NCBI GenBank assembly: GCA_019310865.1
Contig: JAFDDL010000058.1
Coordinates: 1-16,216 of the forward strand
DNA length: 16,216 bases
From: Deltaproteobacteria bacterium
GTDB taxonomy: Bacteria > Desulfobacterota > Desulfobacteria > Desulfobacterales > JAFDDL01
Reading direction: 5' to 3'
Under the pieces are notes generated by a model. The model searched no databases. It saw nothing but the letters and a program-made list of their open reading frames with translations, and was not told the origin of the DNA. Positions within the stretch are counted from its first letter, which is position 1; every line of letters begins with the position of its first letter. Of this stretch, positions 15,024 through 16,216 are shown one piece after another. The position numbers and the translations under genes were made by a program.

Positions 15024-15095
15024 GCACAACGCTTGGCATCACCTGGATCGAAAACCGCAAAGTTTTTTTAGATCAGATACATGCCTTTGTTGGAC
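15024..15095 (-). repeat. attC-like integron recombination site (72 bp)
   Basis: Read on the minus strand it starts with GTCCAAC (RYYYAAC core, R'') and ends with AAGC plus GTTGTGC (GTTRRRY-like core with one deviation, R'). Between them GGCAT pairs with ATGCC, and CTGATC pairs with GATCCAG with one extra base, separated by an AT-rich loop. An imperfect palindrome of this size, with paired L and R boxes and an extrahelical base, is the anatomy of an attC site. It lies ten bases after the stop of the orphan gene and 37 bp before the nitroreductase start, the usual compact placement. Confidence 0.7.
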
Positions 15096-15814
15096 GATTG
15101 TTTGGCTAAAATTCAATTGATTGAGAGGCCTTCCTCTCAACCTCCTCTTCTTCTGATATCAAGGAATCAATAATTTTTCTTTTGTCTGTCTCTGGTTCAA
15201 ACAGGTCCCGAAGAGCATAATAAGCCTCGTAACCGTCAGGATTTGTCGAATAATAAAAATCTTTGGCTAACTCTGAAAATGAATCAAGGTTTGCTTGGTC
15301 AATACATGCTTGCGTGTAGTAAGTGATGAGAATGCTGAGAATATTCTCGAACTCATGAAAAAACGACACGTCTGAAAGAAGGTCATTTCTACCGGGATAA
15401 TTGTCCAGACCATATAGAAGCAGGGATTTAAGGTTCTTATTGGCTTCTTTGTAGTATCTCCTGATCAATGGATAATTTGGATTCTTCGCAGCCTTTTCCT
15501 TAGAGTAACTTTCAAGTATCTTTTTTGATAATTTCTGTTTGCCTTCAAAAAATGCGACTAGCTCTCTCTGGCTTTGGTTTTCCGGTTTTGCATTTCTTTC
15601 TTCTATTTCTTCACTATCATCATCATCGTCTTCAAAATACTCGAAGCCAAGTTCTTCCATTTTGCCAATATAGTTTTTCGGATGGTTACGAAAAATTTTA
15701 TTCACTTTGTCACGAATGGCTTCATTTTTTAATTTTTCGGAGTCATCAAGGACGGAATCTTTGTCTTTTTTGCCCATTTCAGGATAGTTTCCTAATTTTT
15801 AATTTTACGTCCAA
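15030..15814 (-). mobile_element. Candidate integron gene cassette with one orphan gene
   Basis: On the minus strand this 785-bp unit begins with TTGGAC just after the G of a GCG|TTGGAC core at 15815-15809. It carries one gene in the forward direction and ends at the G of the AAGCG|TTGTGC core. Its closing R'' core, GTCCAAC, is the exact complement of G+TTGGAC at its start. This is expected because both come from the same attC of the circular cassette. Leader length (37 bp) and trailer length (10 bp) are typical. No integrase gene is visible in the window. Confidence 0.65.
15106..15777 (-). CDS. Acidic orphan protein encoded in the cassette
   Basis: This 223-aa soluble protein is highly charged. 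It has a Lys/Asp-rich N-terminus (MGKKDKDSVLDDSEKLKNEA), an acidic run near residues 45-60 (EYFEDDDDDSEEIEERNA), a predicted helical middle with many aromatic residues (YYKEANKNLKSLLLYGLDNY, FFHEFENILSILITYYTQAC) and an acidic tail (EEEEVERK). There is no signal peptide, membrane segment or recognised motif. Integron cassettes often carry orphan proteins, so lack of a match fits the context. The start is the ATG at 15777; an AGGA lies 12 bases upstream, a little far. The gene fills the cassette with a 37-bp leader and a 10-bp trailer. No function can be assigned; the long acidic run and helical pattern leave a protein- or nucleic-acid-binding role open, but that is a guess. Confidence 0.8.
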   Translation of the reverse strand: MGKKDKDSVLDDSEKLKNEAIRDKVNKIFRNHPKNYIGKMEELGFEYFEDDDDDSEEIEERNAKPENQSQRELVAFFEGKQKLSKKILESYSKEKAAKNPNYPLIRRYYKEANKNLKSLLLYGLDNYPGRNDLLSDVSFFHEFENILSILITYYTQACIDQANLDSFSELAKDFYYSTNPDGYEAYYALRDLFEPETDKRKIIDSLISEEEEVERKASQSIEF

Positions 15815-15849
15815 CGCTGAGTCGACTGAACTTCACCAGAGCGACGCAG
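15809..15849 (-). repeat. Incomplete attC-like site (3' half)
   Basis: On the minus strand, CAGTCGACTCAGC leads into the canonical core GTTGGAC, as in the L'-R' half of attC sites. A short stem (CTGCGTCG with CGACTCAG, 7 of 8 paired) can form upstream. I find no RYYYAAC partner core between here and the Ogt stop at 15893, so the first half is missing or too diverged to see. Confidence 0.45.
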
Positions 15850-15892
15850 GAGCAACTGTAAAAAATATATCATCATATTTCGTGTTTTTGTT

Positions 15893-16216
15893 TCAAATAA
15901 AATGATACTTTTCATCATCCTTTACAAACATGTTGGTGCGTTCAAGTTTTAACAAACGTTTTTTAACAGGCAATCCACCACCATAACCAATCAGCTCCCC
16001 GTTACTGCCAATTATGCGATGACAGGGGATGATAAGACCTATGGAGTTTGCTCCATTTGCACCGGCAACTGCTCGAACAGCTTTTTCGTTGTCAATGTCT
16101 TTTGCCAGCTCCAAGTATGTTGATGTAACGCCATAAGGTACTTTCATTAAGGCACGCCAAACACTTTTTTGAAAATCAGTCCCTACCATCAAAATAGGAA
16201 TATCAAAGCTTTTCCT
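15893..16216 (-). CDS. ogt: Methylated-DNA-protein cysteine methyltransferase (Ogt-type), partial
   Basis: The frame runs off the right edge, so the N-terminus lies outside; 107 residues are visible. They contain the full active-site domain: GTDFQKSVWRALMKVPYGVT (DNA-binding helix-turn-helix region), AVRAVAGANGANSIG, the acceptor cysteine in LIIPCHRIIG and the closing GELIGYGGGLPVKKRLLKLE. The protein removes O6-alkyl groups from guanine by transferring them irreversibly to the cysteine. An internal TTG or ATG near 16190 is not the real start, because homology (SFDIPILM) continues upstream of it. The gene lies directly upstream of a cassette-type core site on the same strand, but the matching half-site after its stop is incomplete, so whether it is itself cassette cargo is unclear. 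The C-terminal tail after LERTN (MFVKDDEKYHFI) is non-conserved. Confidence 0.9.
   Translation of the reverse strand, partial: RKSFDIPILMVGTDFQKSVWRALMKVPYGVTSTYLELAKDIDNEKAVRAVAGANGANSIGLIIPCHRIIGSNGELIGYGGGLPVKKRLLKLERTNMFVKDDEKYHFI

Noticed and set aside
1..16216. CRISPR arrays, tRNA or rRNA genes, full insertion sequences
   Set aside because: I saw no regularly spaced direct repeats, no cloverleaf or rRNA-like sequence and no transposase or integrase reading frame.

Overview
The window looks like the chromosome of an anaerobic, sulfate-reducer-type deltaproteobacterium (Desulfobacterota). I infer this from a multi-domain PPDK-N/receiver protein, a LUD-domain lactate-utilisation-type protein, a ferredoxin-nitroreductase fusion and an HDOD-histidine kinase. 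No rRNA or tRNA is present to confirm the taxonomy. The left half (1-8164) is GC-richer, densely packed and core-like. The right half (about 8165-10300 and 12500-16216) is AT-richer, has longer gaps and contains gene fragments, so it looks accessory.

Region 1 (1-4840, minus strand) is a probable three-gene operon. It encodes a 984-aa protein with two receiver-like domains ahead of a PEP/pyruvate-binding ATP-grasp domain, then a PaaI-like hotdog thioesterase, then a large protein of unknown function that runs off the left edge. Region 2 (4994-7042, plus strand) carries a LUD-domain protein and a UMF1-type major facilitator transporter, divergent from region 1 across a short spacer that contains a perfect 23-bp palindrome. 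Alanine racemase (7046-8164, minus) converges on the transporter with three bases between the stop codons.

Region 3 (8165-10350) is a decayed stretch. It holds a 40-codon stub of a sigma-54 activator AAA+ domain, a 57-codon C-terminal piece of an O6-alkylguanine-DNA alkyltransferase, a stand-alone FixJ-like receiver protein, a small single-span membrane protein, a signal-peptide-like mini-ORF and a perfect 14-bp inverted repeat. Region 4 (10351-12513, plus) is one large soluble signalling protein, HDOD-GAF-like-histidine kinase.

Region 5 (12518-16216) has every gene on the minus strand: a GNAT acetyltransferase, an alpha/beta hydrolase, a severed tail of an isoprenylcysteine methyltransferase-like protein, a ferredoxin-nitroreductase, an acidic orphan protein and a partial Ogt-type alkyltransferase. 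The most interesting result is that part of this block has the anatomy of an integron gene-cassette array. The orphan gene (15106-15777) lies in a 785-bp unit that starts with TTGGAC after a GCG core and ends in a 72-bp attC-like imperfect palindrome whose first core, GTCCAAC, exactly complements the start of the unit. The next gene starts at the same distance (37 bp) from the next recombination point. No integrase gene lies in the window, so the sequence shows cassette remnants or the interior or end of an array, not a whole integron.
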